Source: Myxococcales bacterium
GTDB taxonomy: Bacteria > Myxococcota_A > Polyangia > Haliangiales > Haliangiaceae
DNA: 32,028 nucleotides
Direction: 5' to 3'
NCBI GenBank assembly: GCA_011526095.1
Contig: WYBA01000202.1
Location: 1-32,028 of the forward strand
Of this stretch, positions 1-11,193 are shown one piece after another. Position 1 is the first letter of the stretch. Each line of letters starts with the position of its first letter. Made by a program: the position numbers and the translations under genes. The notes below the pieces were generated by a model. It did not search any database and had not been told where the DNA came from. It saw only the letters and a program-made list of their open reading frames with translations.

Positions 1-1152
1 CCCGACCTCTACGTCCGGTTCGGCGCGCAGCCGACGTCCTCGACCTACGCGTGCCGGCCCTACGCCGACGGCGCGGCCGAGAGCTGCAACCTGACCGTGC
101 CGGCCGGCGCGACCCAGGCGTACGTCTCGGTGCTCGGCTACGCCGACGCCAACACCTACCAGATCGCGGTGACCTCGGGCGGCTCGATCCCGACGAGCTA
201 CGTGTTCAACGCCAGCGCCGCGAAGCTGTACAAGGTCCACACCGACGTCGACTACATCTCGGAGTCGCCGGCGAACCAGGACGGCAACCTCGCCTCGACG
301 ATCGACCGCTACACCCGCACCGACCGCTACGACTACATCCTCGAGGTCGACGCCGCGGGCAAGATCATCGGCGGCGAGTGGGTCGGTGACTCCAAGCGCA
401 ACCACCCCGACTTCGTGTGGCTGCCGGTGCGCTCGACCTCGACGACCGTCGCGGGCGGCAAGATCACCTACGCCAACGTCAAGATGCTGCTCGACCTGTC
501 GGTCGCCGACGACTCGGGCACGCCGACCGACCCGACCGAGAAGGTCGTCAACGACAGCGGCACGCTGGCCAAGGGCGCGTGGAAGCAGCTCGGTCCGTTC
601 AAGGTGGCGGCGGGCGCGACGCTGACCGCGACGATGACCGGCGACGGCGACGTCGACCTCTACGCCCGCAAGGCCGCGGCGCCGACCGCGACGACCTACG
701 ACTGCCGCCCGTACCGCGACGGCAGCGAGGAGCAGTGCTCGATCGTCGGCCCGGCCGACGTCTACGTCGGGATCAACGGCTACGCGACCACCAGCAACTA
801 CGCGGTCGAGATCCGCTACGTCGAGGGTGGCGGCACGGTGCCGCCGCCGCCGCCGCCGCCGCAGGTCACGCACCTCGACGTCACCGGCGACGTCGCGCTC
901 GGCGAGCTCAAGCAGTTCACGGTCGACGTCGTCGCCGGCCGCCGCATCGTCATCCGCACGTTCTCGACCGTCGACATCGACCTCTACACCCAGTTCGGCG
1001 CGGCGCCGACGACCAGCGCGTACCTCGCCCGAGGCTACACCTCGAGCGGCAACGAGACGATCTCGTACACGCCGACCTCCAGCGGCAAGCTCCACATCGC
1101 GGTGCACGGCTACAAGGCCGGCGCGTTCACGCTCCGCACCGCGGATCAGTGA
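1..1152 (+). CDS. Secreted transglutaminase-elicitor-like protein with PPC domains (5' truncated)
   Basis: The gene enters from the left edge in frame 1 and ends at TGA 1150-1152, giving 383 visible residues. Residues about 1-60 form a pre-peptidase C-terminal (PPC) domain (DLYVRFGAQPTSS, CRPYADG). Residues about 62-145 contain DGNLASTIDRYTRTDRYDYI and GGEWVGDSK..HPDFVWLP, which I recognise as the C-terminal part of the transglutaminase-elicitor family. A second PPC domain follows (about 180-275, DVDLYARK..CRPYRDG), then a proline run (PPPPPPPP), then a third, more divergent PPC-like domain (about 290-383). PPC domains occur on secreted proteins and are often removed after export. The catalytic core and signal peptide would lie upstream of the window, so enzymatic activity cannot be judged. 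The family call rests on remembered motifs. Confidence 0.75.
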   Translation, partial: PDLYVRFGAQPTSSTYACRPYADGAAESCNLTVPAGATQAYVSVLGYADANTYQIAVTSGGSIPTSYVFNASAAKLYKVHTDVDYISESPANQDGNLASTIDRYTRTDRYDYILEVDAAGKIIGGEWVGDSKRNHPDFVWLPVRSTSTTVAGGKITYANVKMLLDLSVADDSGTPTDPTEKVVNDSGTLAKGAWKQLGPFKVAAGATLTATMTGDGDVDLYARKAAAPTATTYDCRPYRDGSEEQCSIVGPADVYVGINGYATTSNYAVEIRYVEGGGTVPPPPPPPQVTHLDVTGDVALGELKQFTVDVVAGRRIVIRTFSTVDIDLYTQFGAAPTTSAYLARGYTSSGNETISYTPTSSGKLHIAVHGYKAGAFTLRTADQ

Positions 1153-1200
1153 CTCCCCCTCCACGTGAGCCGAGGCGCCCCGGGCGCAACGTTCACAGGT

Positions 1201-1230
1201 GACAGGCCGGCGCGCGCGCGCCGGCCTGTC
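1201..1230. terminator. Perfect 30-bp palindrome, candidate bidirectional terminator
   Basis: The left arm GACAGGCCGGCGCGC is followed directly by its exact reverse complement. It starts 48 bases after the stop at 1152. The following bases are GCCGTTTATAG, a short T-rich stretch rather than a true U tract. The position suits termination of the upstream gene, but the motif could also be a protein-binding site ahead of the phosphatase gene. Confidence 0.5.
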
Positions 1231-1236
1231 GCCGTT

Positions 1237-1242
1237 TATAGT
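1237..1242 (+). promoter_or_regulatory. Candidate -10 element placing the transcript start at the phosphatase GTG
   Basis: TATAGT matches the TATAAT consensus at five of six positions and ends 6 bases before the GTG at 1249. No -35 match is seen 16-18 bases upstream, where the 30-bp palindrome lies. No Shine-Dalgarno sequence fits between the element and the start codon. Confidence 0.4.
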
Positions 1243-1248
1243 CCGGCC

Positions 1249-1731
1249 GTGATCCGCGTCTGCTTCGTCTGCCTCGGCAACATCTGTCGCTCGCCCACCG
1301 CCGAGGGCGTCATGCACCACCTGGTGCGCGAGGCCGGCCTCGCCGATCGCGTCGTGATCGACAGCGCCGGCACCGGCGACTGGCACCTCGGCGAGCCGCC
1401 CGACCGGCGGACCCAGGCGGCCGCGCGCCGGCGCGGGCTCGAGCTCGATCACCTGCGCGCGCGGCTGTTCACCGCCGACGACTTCGCGCGGTTCGACCTG
1501 GTGCTCGCGATGGACGCCAGCAACGTCGCGAACCTCGAGCGGATGGCGCCCGACGGCGCGGCGCGCGCGCGGATCCGCCTGCTGCGCAGCTTCGACCCGA
1601 CGGCGCCGGCCGGGGCCGAGGTGCCGGATCCGTACTACGGCGGCCCGGGCGGGTTCGAGGAGGTGCTCGACGTGTGCGAGCGGGCGTGCCGCGGGCTGCT
1701 CGCGCACGTGCGCGCGAGCCTGGGGGCCTGA
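1249..1731 (+). CDS. Low-molecular-weight protein tyrosine phosphatase
   Basis: This is a 160-residue cytosolic enzyme that hydrolyses phosphotyrosine (or arsenate in some relatives). The active-site loop CLGNICRS begins at Cys8, the expected nucleophile, with Arg14 and Ser15 following. The general-acid loop DPYYGG has its Asp at about residue 127. Both match the family, as does the length (about 150-165 residues). The start was set to GTG 1249 because translation there begins immediately before the conserved IRVCFVCLGN strand; an upstream GTG at 1165 would add a non-homologous N-terminus running through the palindrome. The stop is one base before the next start, so it probably forms an operon with the kinase-like gene downstream. 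No arsenic genes adjoin it, so I favour a protein phosphatase. Confidence 0.88.
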   Translation: MIRVCFVCLGNICRSPTAEGVMHHLVREAGLADRVVIDSAGTGDWHLGEPPDRRTQAAARRRGLELDHLRARLFTADDFARFDLVLAMDASNVANLERMAPDGAARARIRLLRSFDPTAPAGAEVPDPYYGGPGGFEEVLDVCERACRGLLAHVRASLGA

Positions 1732-1732
1732 C

Positions 1733-2584
1733 GTGGACGCCGCGCTGCGCGCGGAGATCGAGGGCGCGCTCGGGGCGCGCCTGGTCCACGCCGAGCCGGT
1801 CGCCGGCGGCGACATCAACCAGGCGGCGCGCGCGCGCCTGGCCGATGGTCGCGTCGTGTTCGTCAAGCACCACGAGGTCGCGCCGCCGGGGATGTTCGAT
1901 GGCGAGGCGCACGGCCTGGGCTGGCTCGCCGCCGCCGGCGCGCTGCGCGTGCCGCGCGTGCTCGGCCACGGCTCGCGCTGGCTCGCGCTGGAGTGGCTCG
2001 AGCCCGGCCACCGCGTCGCCGACTTCGACGCGCGGCTCGGGCGCGGGCTCGCGCAGCTCCACCGCGCCGGCGCGCCCGGGTTCGGGCTCGATCGCGCCAA
2101 CTTCCTCGCGACGCTGCCGCAGGACAACCGCGCCGCCGCCGACTGGCCGACGTTCTGGCTGGAGCGCCGGCTGCGCCCGACCGCCGAGCTCGCGATCGCG
2201 CGCGGCCGCGGGCCGGCGCGGTGGCGCGCCGACCTCGATCGGCTGGCGGCGGTGCTGCCGGCCATCGCAGGGCCGGCCGAACCGCCGGCGCGGCTGCACG
2301 GCGATCTGTGGACCGGCAACGTCCACGTCGACGACGCCGGCGCGCCGGCGCTGATCGACCCGGCGGTCTACGGCGGGCACCGCGAGGTCGACCTCGCGAT
2401 GCTCGCGCTGTTCGGCACCGTGTCGCCCGGGCTGATCGCCGCCTACGACGAGGTGTGGCCGCTCGCCGACGGCTGGCGCGACCGCGTCGCCTTGTGGCAG
2501 CTCTACCCGCTCCTCGTCCACGCGGTGCTGTTCGGCGGGGGCTACGGCGCGCAGGTCCAGCGGGTGCTCGACGCGCATTCGTGA
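1733..2584 (+). CDS. Fructosamine/ketosamine-3-kinase family protein
   Basis: This 283-residue protein is of typical family length. The fold is that of aminoglycoside phosphotransferases and fructosamine kinases. It has an N-terminal lobe with GGDINQAARARL and the nucleotide-binding lysine in VVFVKHH, then the catalytic-loop motif HGDLWTGN with Asp at about residue 191. A metal-binding LIDPAVYGGHREVDLAM segment follows. These motifs are diagnostic of the FN3K/YniA family, which phosphorylates ketosamine adducts on glycated proteins or sugars so that they can be removed. Start GTG lies 1 base after the phosphatase stop, so expression is probably coupled. A phosphatase and a deglycating kinase together may reflect protein-damage repair, but that is inference. 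Confidence 0.85.
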   Translation: MDAALRAEIEGALGARLVHAEPVAGGDINQAARARLADGRVVFVKHHEVAPPGMFDGEAHGLGWLAAAGALRVPRVLGHGSRWLALEWLEPGHRVADFDARLGRGLAQLHRAGAPGFGLDRANFLATLPQDNRAAADWPTFWLERRLRPTAELAIARGRGPARWRADLDRLAAVLPAIAGPAEPPARLHGDLWTGNVHVDDAGAPALIDPAVYGGHREVDLAMLALFGTVSPGLIAAYDEVWPLADGWRDRVALWQLYPLLVHAVLFGGGYGAQVQRVLDAHS

Positions 2585-2674
2585 CGAGACGCCGCAGCTC
2601 GGGCGCCCTCGGCGCGGCGGTGAACGGTGTTTGCGATGGTCGGGCGCGCGCGCCCGCTGGTAGGCTTCGCGCCG

Positions 2675-4330
2675 ATGTCCACCGCAGCCCCTGCCGTGAC
2701 CCTCGACGACGCTCGCCTCCTCGCCGAGGCGGCGCGCAAGCTGACCGACGCCGCGCTCGCCCGCGCGACGGACCTGACGGCCAAGGGCGACAAGATCGAC
2801 GAGCACCAGGTCGTGGTCGATCGCGTCGCCTACGCCGCGACCGAGGCCCGCGCCGCGATCGAGCTGGTGGCGGCGGCCGCCGCCGCGCGCGCCGGCGGGC
2901 AGGGCGACGACCACCTCGATCGCCTCGCGGTCGCGGCGGCCGCGGAGCTCGCGCGCAGCGCGCGCGACCGGCTCGACCCGATCGCCATGGACCTCGGCCT
3001 CGCCGACGAGATCGAGGGCGCGTACGCCGAGGTCCGCGCGACCCTGCGCCGCGCCGGCGGCGAGGCGCTGGTCCGCGCGATCGGCCGCCACGTCGCCGAG
3101 ACCGCCGGGCGCAACGCCTGGCCGCTCGACTCGACGCTGGCCGAGGTGCGCAGCTCGGTGCGGCAGTTCGCGGAGAAGGAGGTCGCGCCGCACGCCGAGC
3201 ACATCCACCGCCACGACGAGCTGATCCCCGAGCGGTTCATCACGACGATGGGCGAGCTCGGTTACTTCGGCCTGTCGGTGCCGGAGAGCTACGGCGGCCA
3301 CGAGCTCGGCAACCTCGCGATGATCCTCACCACCGAGGAGCTGTCGCGCGCCTCGCTCGCCGCCGCGGGCTCGCTGATCACGCGGCCGGAGATCCTGGCC
3401 AAGGCGCTGCTCGCCGGCGGCACCGAGGCGCAGAAGCAGACCTGGCTGCCGAAGATCGCCGCGGGCGAGAAGATGGTCGCGATCTCGGTGACCGAGCCCA
3501 ACGTCGGCAGCGATGTCGCCTCGGTCGCGTGCCGCGCGACGCGGGGCCAGGTCGACGGCCAGGACGGCTGGTTCATCGAGGGTGCCAAGGCGTGGTGCAC
3601 GTTCGCCGGGCGCGCCGACGTGATCGCGCTGCTCGCCCGCACCGATCCGGATCCGGCCAAGGGCGCCAAGGGCCTGTCGCTGTTCATCGTCGAGAAGCCG
3701 AGCTTCGACGGTCACGAGTTCGTCGCGTCGCAGCCGCACGGCGGCAAGCTCGAGGGCAAGGCGGACCGCACCCCGGGCTACCGCGGCATGCACAGCTACA
3801 CCCTGGCGTTCGAGCGGTGGTTCGTCCCCGCCGCGAACCTCGTCGGCGGCGCCGCGGGCGAGGGCAAGGGCTTCTACCTGCAGATGGCCGGGTTCGCGGC
3901 CGGCCGGCTGCAGACCGGCGGCCGCGCCTGCGGCGTCGCCCAGGCCGCGCTCGAGAAGACCGCGGAGTACGTCACCCAGCGGGGCCAGTTCGGCCGGCCG
4001 ATCCTCCAGTTCGGGCTGACCCAGTACCACCTCGGTCGGATGGCGGCGAAGCTGGCCGCCGCGCGCGCGATCACCTACGCCGCGGCGGTCGCGATGGACG
4101 GCGACGAGCGCAAGGCCGCGCCGCTGGCGGCCCAGGCCAAGCTGTTCGCGTGCGACGTCGCCGTCGAGGTGACCCAGCTCGGCCAGCTCCTGCACGGCGG
4201 CTGGGGTTACGCCGAGGAGTACGCGATCAGCCGCTACGTGGTGGATGCCCAGGTGCTGCCGATCTTCGAGGGCGTCAAGCCGATCCTGGCGCTCAAGGTC
4301 GTGGGGCGCGCGCTGCTCGCCGGCGCCTAG
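2675..4330 (+). CDS. mcd: Long acyl-CoA dehydrogenase, probably (2S)-methylsuccinyl-CoA dehydrogenase
   Basis: This is a 551-residue flavoprotein. The C-terminal 390 residues are a standard acyl-CoA dehydrogenase: substrate/FAD segment AISVTEPNVGSD, and VLPIFEGVKPILALK carrying the likely catalytic base Glu532. The first 150 residues form an extra helical domain with KIDEHQVVVDRVAYAATEARAA. I associate that long N-terminus with methylsuccinyl-CoA dehydrogenase (Mcd) of the ethylmalonyl-CoA pathway, which oxidises methylsuccinyl-CoA to mesaconyl-CoA. The C-terminal GGWGYAEEYAISRYVVDA also fits Mcd. ATG 2675 is preferred to ATG 2627 because the extra 16 residues look non-coding and a TAGGCT -10-like element lies 8 bases upstream of 2675. 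No other ethylmalonyl-CoA pathway gene is in the window, so another long-form dehydrogenase is possible. Confidence 0.72.
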   Translation: MSTAAPAVTLDDARLLAEAARKLTDAALARATDLTAKGDKIDEHQVVVDRVAYAATEARAAIELVAAAAAARAGGQGDDHLDRLAVAAAAELARSARDRLDPIAMDLGLADEIEGAYAEVRATLRRAGGEALVRAIGRHVAETAGRNAWPLDSTLAEVRSSVRQFAEKEVAPHAEHIHRHDELIPERFITTMGELGYFGLSVPESYGGHELGNLAMILTTEELSRASLAAAGSLITRPEILAKALLAGGTEAQKQTWLPKIAAGEKMVAISVTEPNVGSDVASVACRATRGQVDGQDGWFIEGAKAWCTFAGRADVIALLARTDPDPAKGAKGLSLFIVEKPSFDGHEFVASQPHGGKLEGKADRTPGYRGMHSYTLAFERWFVPAANLVGGAAGEGKGFYLQMAGFAAGRLQTGGRACGVAQAALEKTAEYVTQRGQFGRPILQFGLTQYHLGRMAAKLAAARAITYAAAVAMDGDERKAAPLAAQAKLFACDVAVEVTQLGQLLHGGWGYAEEYAISRYVVDAQVLPIFEGVKPILALKVVGRALLAGA

Positions 4331-4415
4331 CTACGCCCACCTCGGCCCACACGTCGACCACCGGCCGCTCCCTCACGCCGCGCGCGCGATCTCGCGGAGG
4401 AGGTTGCGGTCGGGA

Positions 4416-4421
4416 TAGGAT
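4416..4421 (+). promoter_or_regulatory. Candidate -10 element ahead of the VWA/MopE operon
   Basis: TAGGAT lies 8 bases before ATG 4430, which would start transcription at or just ahead of the start codon. No -35 match is seen at the usual distance, so a non-housekeeping sigma factor or activator is possible. Confidence 0.3.
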
Positions 4422-4429
4422 GGTGGTCC

Positions 4430-7188
4430 ATGAGCCGGCGCCTGCTGCTTGGGCTCATCCTGGGGATCGTTGCGCTGGTCGGCCTCGACCACCGCCCAGC
4501 GTCCGCCCAGGGTGAGCCCGTCAAACCCTACGTCTTTCTCATCGTCGACACGTCGGGGTCGATGGACGCATCGACCGGGCAGGGCCCGCCGAGCTGCGGC
4601 GGGATCGACCAGCGGCTCGATCACGCCAAGTGCGCCATCTACAACGTCGCCGCGTCGTACGGCGACATGGTGCTCGGCCTGGGCCGGTTTCGCTTGAGCA
4701 CGACGGACACCAACTGCGCCAACGGCTGCTCGATGTCAGGCATCGAATGCGGCTCGTGCAACAACAGCACGGGCTCCGGCTGCACCGCGACGATGTCCAA
4801 CCCGGGGCGGCTCGAGGTGCTGACGGGCCTGGTCGACGGCGCCAACGAGGACGTCATCACGTGGACCAACTTCACGTGCGGCACCTGCGGCACCTCCCTC
4901 GCGAGCGATCCCGACATCTACATCGGCGGCTGGACGCCGGTCGCCGGGGCGCTCAAGGGCGCGAAGGCGTACTTCCAGGGCGACGAGTACGTCCAGAGCT
5001 CGACCGCCGAGGACACGCTGCTGTGGGACGACGCCGCGCCGGGCTTCGATCCGATCCGCAACGACCCGCTCAAGGACGTGTTCCTGCCCAGCGGCGAGCA
5101 GTGCCGGCCGTACATCGTCATCATGCTCACCGACGGTGACGAGACGTGCACCACGTTCGCGAACACCGAGGACGCGGCGGAGGCGCTGCTGACGACCGTC
5201 GTCGACGGCCAGACCTACCGGATCGAGACCAAGCCGATCGGCTTCGGTCAGTCGCCGGGCGACACCCAGATCGAGGGGCTCGCCCACGCTGGCGGGGCGA
5301 CCAACGTCACGGGCGTCAACGAGGGGTTCTACGCGCAGAACGAGGAGGACCTGCAGATCGCGATCTCCTCGATCATCGCCGACGCGATCAAGTTCGAGCA
5401 GTGCAACGACCTCGACGACGACTGCGATCTGCTGATCGACGAGGACTTCCCGAACAAGGGCGGCGCCTGTGACAACGGCCTGCTCGGGGTGTGCCGCGGC
5501 ACCGGCTCCTACGTGTGCAACGGCACCGGGACCGGCACCGAGTGCATGATCACCGACCCGGGCGAGCTCGCGACGTCGGAGACGTGCGACGGCGAGGACG
5601 ACGACTGCGACGGGTTCGTCGACGAGGGCGCGTGCATGGGGTGCAGCGGGGTCGAGCTGTGCAACGGCATGGACGACGACTGCGACATCGCGGTCGACGA
5701 GGATCTGACCCGGGCGTGCGGCACCGACATCGGGGTGTGCGAGCCGGGCACCGAGACGTGCGTCGACGGGGCCTGGGTCGGCTGCGACGCCAGCCCGCTG
5801 CCAGGCACCGAGACGTGCAACGGCCTGGACGACGACTGCAACGGCACGCCCGACGGGTTCGCCGAGTCGTGCACCAGCCTGCCGCCGCCCGGCAACCCGA
5901 ACACCGGGCCGTGCCGCCCTGGCACCCGGGTGTGCCCGCCCGACGGCTCCGGCGAGTTCGGCGCGTGCATCGGCGAGGTCGTGCCGGTGACCGAGGTGTG
6001 TAACCTGGTCGACGACGACTGCGACGGCACGATCGACGAGGACACCGGCGGCGCCGACTGCTCGAGCAGCTGCGGCGTCGGCACCACCCAGTGCGTCAAC
6101 GGCGTGATCGAGTGCGACGCGATGCCCGCGACCGACGACGAGACGTGCAACGGGTTCGACGACGACTGCGACGGCCAGACCGACGAGGACGCGCCGCCCG
6201 GCCCGGCCTGCGACAACGGCGGCCAGCTGTGCAACGGCCAGGAGCTGTGCATCGGCGGCGACTACGTCTGCGTCGGCGAGACCGCCGAGCCCGAGCTGTG
6301 CAACTGCGAGGACGACGACTGCGACGTCCAGGTGGACGAGGACACGTGCGGCGGCGGCTCGACCTGCGTCAACCCGGCCGACGATCAGTACGACTGCCAG
6401 TGCGCGCAGCCGTGCGCCGGTGGCGAGTTCCCGTGCCCGGTCGGCCGCGTGTGCGTCGACGACTTCTGCCTCGTGGACCCGTGCTTCGGCGTGAGCTGCG
6501 GCCTCGACGGCGACGGCAACGCGACCGAGTGCGTCGGCGGCGAGTGCGTGGCGATCTGCGACTCGCTGAACTGCCCCGCGCCGCTGATCTGCTACGGGCC
6601 CGAGGGCGAGTGCCGCCCGGACGACTGCACGACGTTCCCGGAGCGCTGCACCGGCGAGCAGCTGTGCGTCGGCGGCGCGTGCGTGTCGGACCCGTGCGCC
6701 GGCGTGACGTGCAGCGGCGAGCAGTACTGCTTCGACGGCGACTGCGTCGGCAGCTGCGCCGGCGTCGACTGCCCGTCGGGGCAGGAGTGTCGGTTCGGCG
6801 CCTGCGTCGACGTGCCGTGCCCGACCGGCTGCCCGGGCGGCCAGGTGTGCAACCCGGACTCGGGCGCCTGCGTCGACGACGAGTGCGGCAACCAGATGTG
6901 CCCGCAGGGCGAGGTGTGCGACCCGCTCACCGGCGACTGCGTGCAGGACCCGTGCGTCGGGGTCGAGTGCCCCGGCGAGCAGGTGTGCTCCGAGGGGAGC
7001 TGCTTCGCGCCGGATGACCTCGTCGACGCGGGCGTCGACGCCGACACCGACAACACGTACGTCTCCGCGGCGGGCGGCGGCGGCTGTGCCGCGGGCGGCG
7101 GGGCCGGCGGCGGCGCGGCGGCGCTGGCGCTGCTCGCGCTGGCCCTCGGCCTCGCCACCCGACGCCGTCGCGCGGCGGGAGGTGCGGC

Positions 7189-7192
<4 letters not shown>
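4430..7192 (+). CDS. Surface von Willebrand A protein with MopE-like repeats and MYXO-CTERM-type anchor
   Basis: This 920-residue protein begins with a signal peptide (MSRRLLLGLILG..., cleaved near ASAQ). A von Willebrand factor A domain follows, with the metal-site motif DTSGSM starting at Asp40 and a second conserved strand IVIMLTDGDE; it extends to about residue 318. Seven CxxxDDDC(D/N)-type repeats occupy residues 325-640. Next come Cys-rich EGF-like modules to about residue 865 (CxGVxC, GEQxC, GxCV). The C-terminus has a Gly-rich stretch with an isolated Cys (GGGCAAGG), a hydrophobic helix and RRRR. That architecture matches MYXO-CTERM sorting signals, so the protein is expected on the cell surface as an adhesin or calcium/copper-binding structure. 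The stop overlaps the next gene's start by four bases (GTGA), implying translational coupling. Confidence 0.88.
5402..6346 (+). repeat. Seven MopE-like Cys-Asp repeats in the VWA protein
   Basis: Copies begin at 5402, 5585, 5660, 5816, 5999, 6146 and 6299, each encoding CNxxDDDC(D/N)xxxD(E/G). Spacing is irregular (75-183 bases), so this is an old, diverged array rather than a recent tandem duplication. The motif resembles the copper-binding MopE repeat and also calcium-binding Asp loops; the metal is unknown. Confidence 0.85.
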
Positions 7193-9675
<2,483 letters not shown>

Positions 9676-9696
9676 CCGGGGACGCGAGGCGCGCGG

Positions 9697-11193
9697 TCAG
9701 GTCATCGGCGCGGGCACCCAGCCGCCGAGCGCGTCCTCGAGGGCGCGCGCGACGGCGAGGGTGAGGCGGTCGTTGCCGCGGCGGGCCGCGACCTGCACGC
9801 CGACCGGCAGGTGATCCGCGTCGAAGCCGGCGGGCACCGCGGTGGCGGGCAGCCCGGTGATGCTGAACAGCGACGTGCACACCGCGTCGAACGGCGTCAG
9901 CAGCGGCCAGACGTGGCGCGGCGCCGGGCGGCTGAACGGCGGGTGCAGCATCACGCCGCGCGGGCCGAGCACGTCCTCGAGCGCGGCCTGGACCTCGGCC
10001 AGCGGCGGCGCGCCGCCGAGGACGAACCGCTCGAACGGCTTGGTGACGCGGTCGATCGCGATCAGGCCCAGCGTCGGCACCGAGTAGCGCGCGCGGCCGC
10101 GCGCGGCGCGCCACAGCTCCGGCACGACGCGCAGCGGCGCGCCGCCCGACACCAGGTCGGCGAAGCTCGTCGGCGGCTCGCCCGGGTCGGCGACGCCGGC
10201 CTTCGACAGCGCGGCGAGCCACACCGCGACGCTCTTGCCGAAGATCTTGCGCCAGGTGGCGTCGTCGAGCTCGACCACCTCCGCGCCGCGCGCGGCGAGC
10301 GCGGCCGCGGCGCGGTCGATCGCGGCGCGCATCACCGGCGCGATCCGGATCCGCGCGTTGCGCGTGACCGGGATGACGCGCACGCCGCGCAGCTCGCCGG
10401 CGGCGAGCGCGGGATCGGCCGGGGGCAGGGCGTGGCGCGCGAGCGACTGCCCGTCGGGCCCGGCGATCAGCTCGAGCACGCGCTCGGCGTCGGCGACGGT
10501 GCGGGTGATCGGCCCGGTGCACAGCACGCGCTCGGCCTCGGCGCTGGTGCGGCCCCAGTGGCTCGTGTTCGGGACGAGCAGCTCGGACGGCTTGTGGCCG
10601 ACGCACCCGCACATCCCCGCCGGGATCCGGATCGAGCCGGCGATGTCGGAGCCGAGGCCGAACGGCGAGGCGCCGGCGGCGACGAGCGCGGCCTCGCCGC
10701 CGCTCGAGCCGCCGCACGTCCGCCGGACGTCCCACGGGTTGTGGGTGCGGCCGTACAGCGGGTTGGACGTCTCCATCCACATCCCGCCCTCGGGGACGTT
10801 GGTCTTGCCCAGGACGATCGCGCCGGCGGCGCGCAGGCGCTGCACGACCGTGGCGTCGTGATCGGCGACGACGTCGGCGCGGGCGTGCAGCCCGGCGGTC
10901 CACGGCAGGCCGTCGACCGCGAGGAACTCCTTGATCGTGCATGGCACGCCGAGCAGCGGCGGCAGCGCGGCCTTGTCGGGCGCCTGGCGCACGCGCGCCT
11001 CGGCGGCGAGCGCCTCGCGCCGCGCGTCGGCGAGGCGCTCGGAGATCATCGCGTTGAGCCGCGGGTTGACCGCGGCGAGGCGGTAGAGGTGCGCGTCGAG
11101 CACCTCGACCGGCGAGACCTCGCCGCTGCGGATCATCGCGGCGAGGCGCCAGGCGGGCGCCGTGGTGAGCGTGGCGCGGACGTCAGATCGCAC
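9697..11193 (-). CDS. Amidase-signature family hydrolase
   Basis: This is a 498-residue enzyme of the amidase-signature family, which hydrolyses or transfers carboxamides. The Ser-cisSer-Lys triad is visible: Lys88 in PCTIKEF, the cis-Ser in CGGSSGGEAAL (Ser163/164), and the nucleophile Ser187 in GSDIAGSIRIPA. The C-terminal region ends TGLPATAVPAGFDADHLPVGVQV, as in fatty-acid amide hydrolase and related enzymes. It is not obviously GatA, since no gatB or gatC adjoins. Start GTG 11193 overlaps the 3' end of the upstream amine-oxidase-like gene by 11 bases, so the two are probably co-translated; both act on C-N bonds, which may indicate a shared amine/amide catabolic role. Its stop lies 21 bases from the convergent lipoprotein stop. 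Confidence 0.88.
   Translation of the reverse strand: MRSDVRATLTTAPAWRLAAMIRSGEVSPVEVLDAHLYRLAAVNPRLNAMISERLADARREALAAEARVRQAPDKAALPPLLGVPCTIKEFLAVDGLPWTAGLHARADVVADHDATVVQRLRAAGAIVLGKTNVPEGGMWMETSNPLYGRTHNPWDVRRTCGGSSGGEAALVAAGASPFGLGSDIAGSIRIPAGMCGCVGHKPSELLVPNTSHWGRTSAEAERVLCTGPITRTVADAERVLELIAGPDGQSLARHALPPADPALAAGELRGVRVIPVTRNARIRIAPVMRAAIDRAAAALAARGAEVVELDDATWRKIFGKSVAVWLAALSKAGVADPGEPPTSFADLVSGGAPLRVVPELWRAARGRARYSVPTLGLIAIDRVTKPFERFVLGGAPPLAEVQAALEDVLGPRGVMLHPPFSRPAPRHVWPLLTPFDAVCTSLFSITGLPATAVPAGFDADHLPVGVQVAARRGNDRLTLAVARALEDALGGWVPAPMT

Noticed and set aside
1469..4195. 908-residue minus-strand open frame
   Set aside because: It crosses three plus-strand genes with clear family motifs and has no domain of its own.
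9697..11193. Amidase as GatA of the tRNA amidotransferase
   Set aside because: No gatB or gatC neighbour is present, and the protein is coupled to an amine oxidase instead. A general amidase is the safer call.
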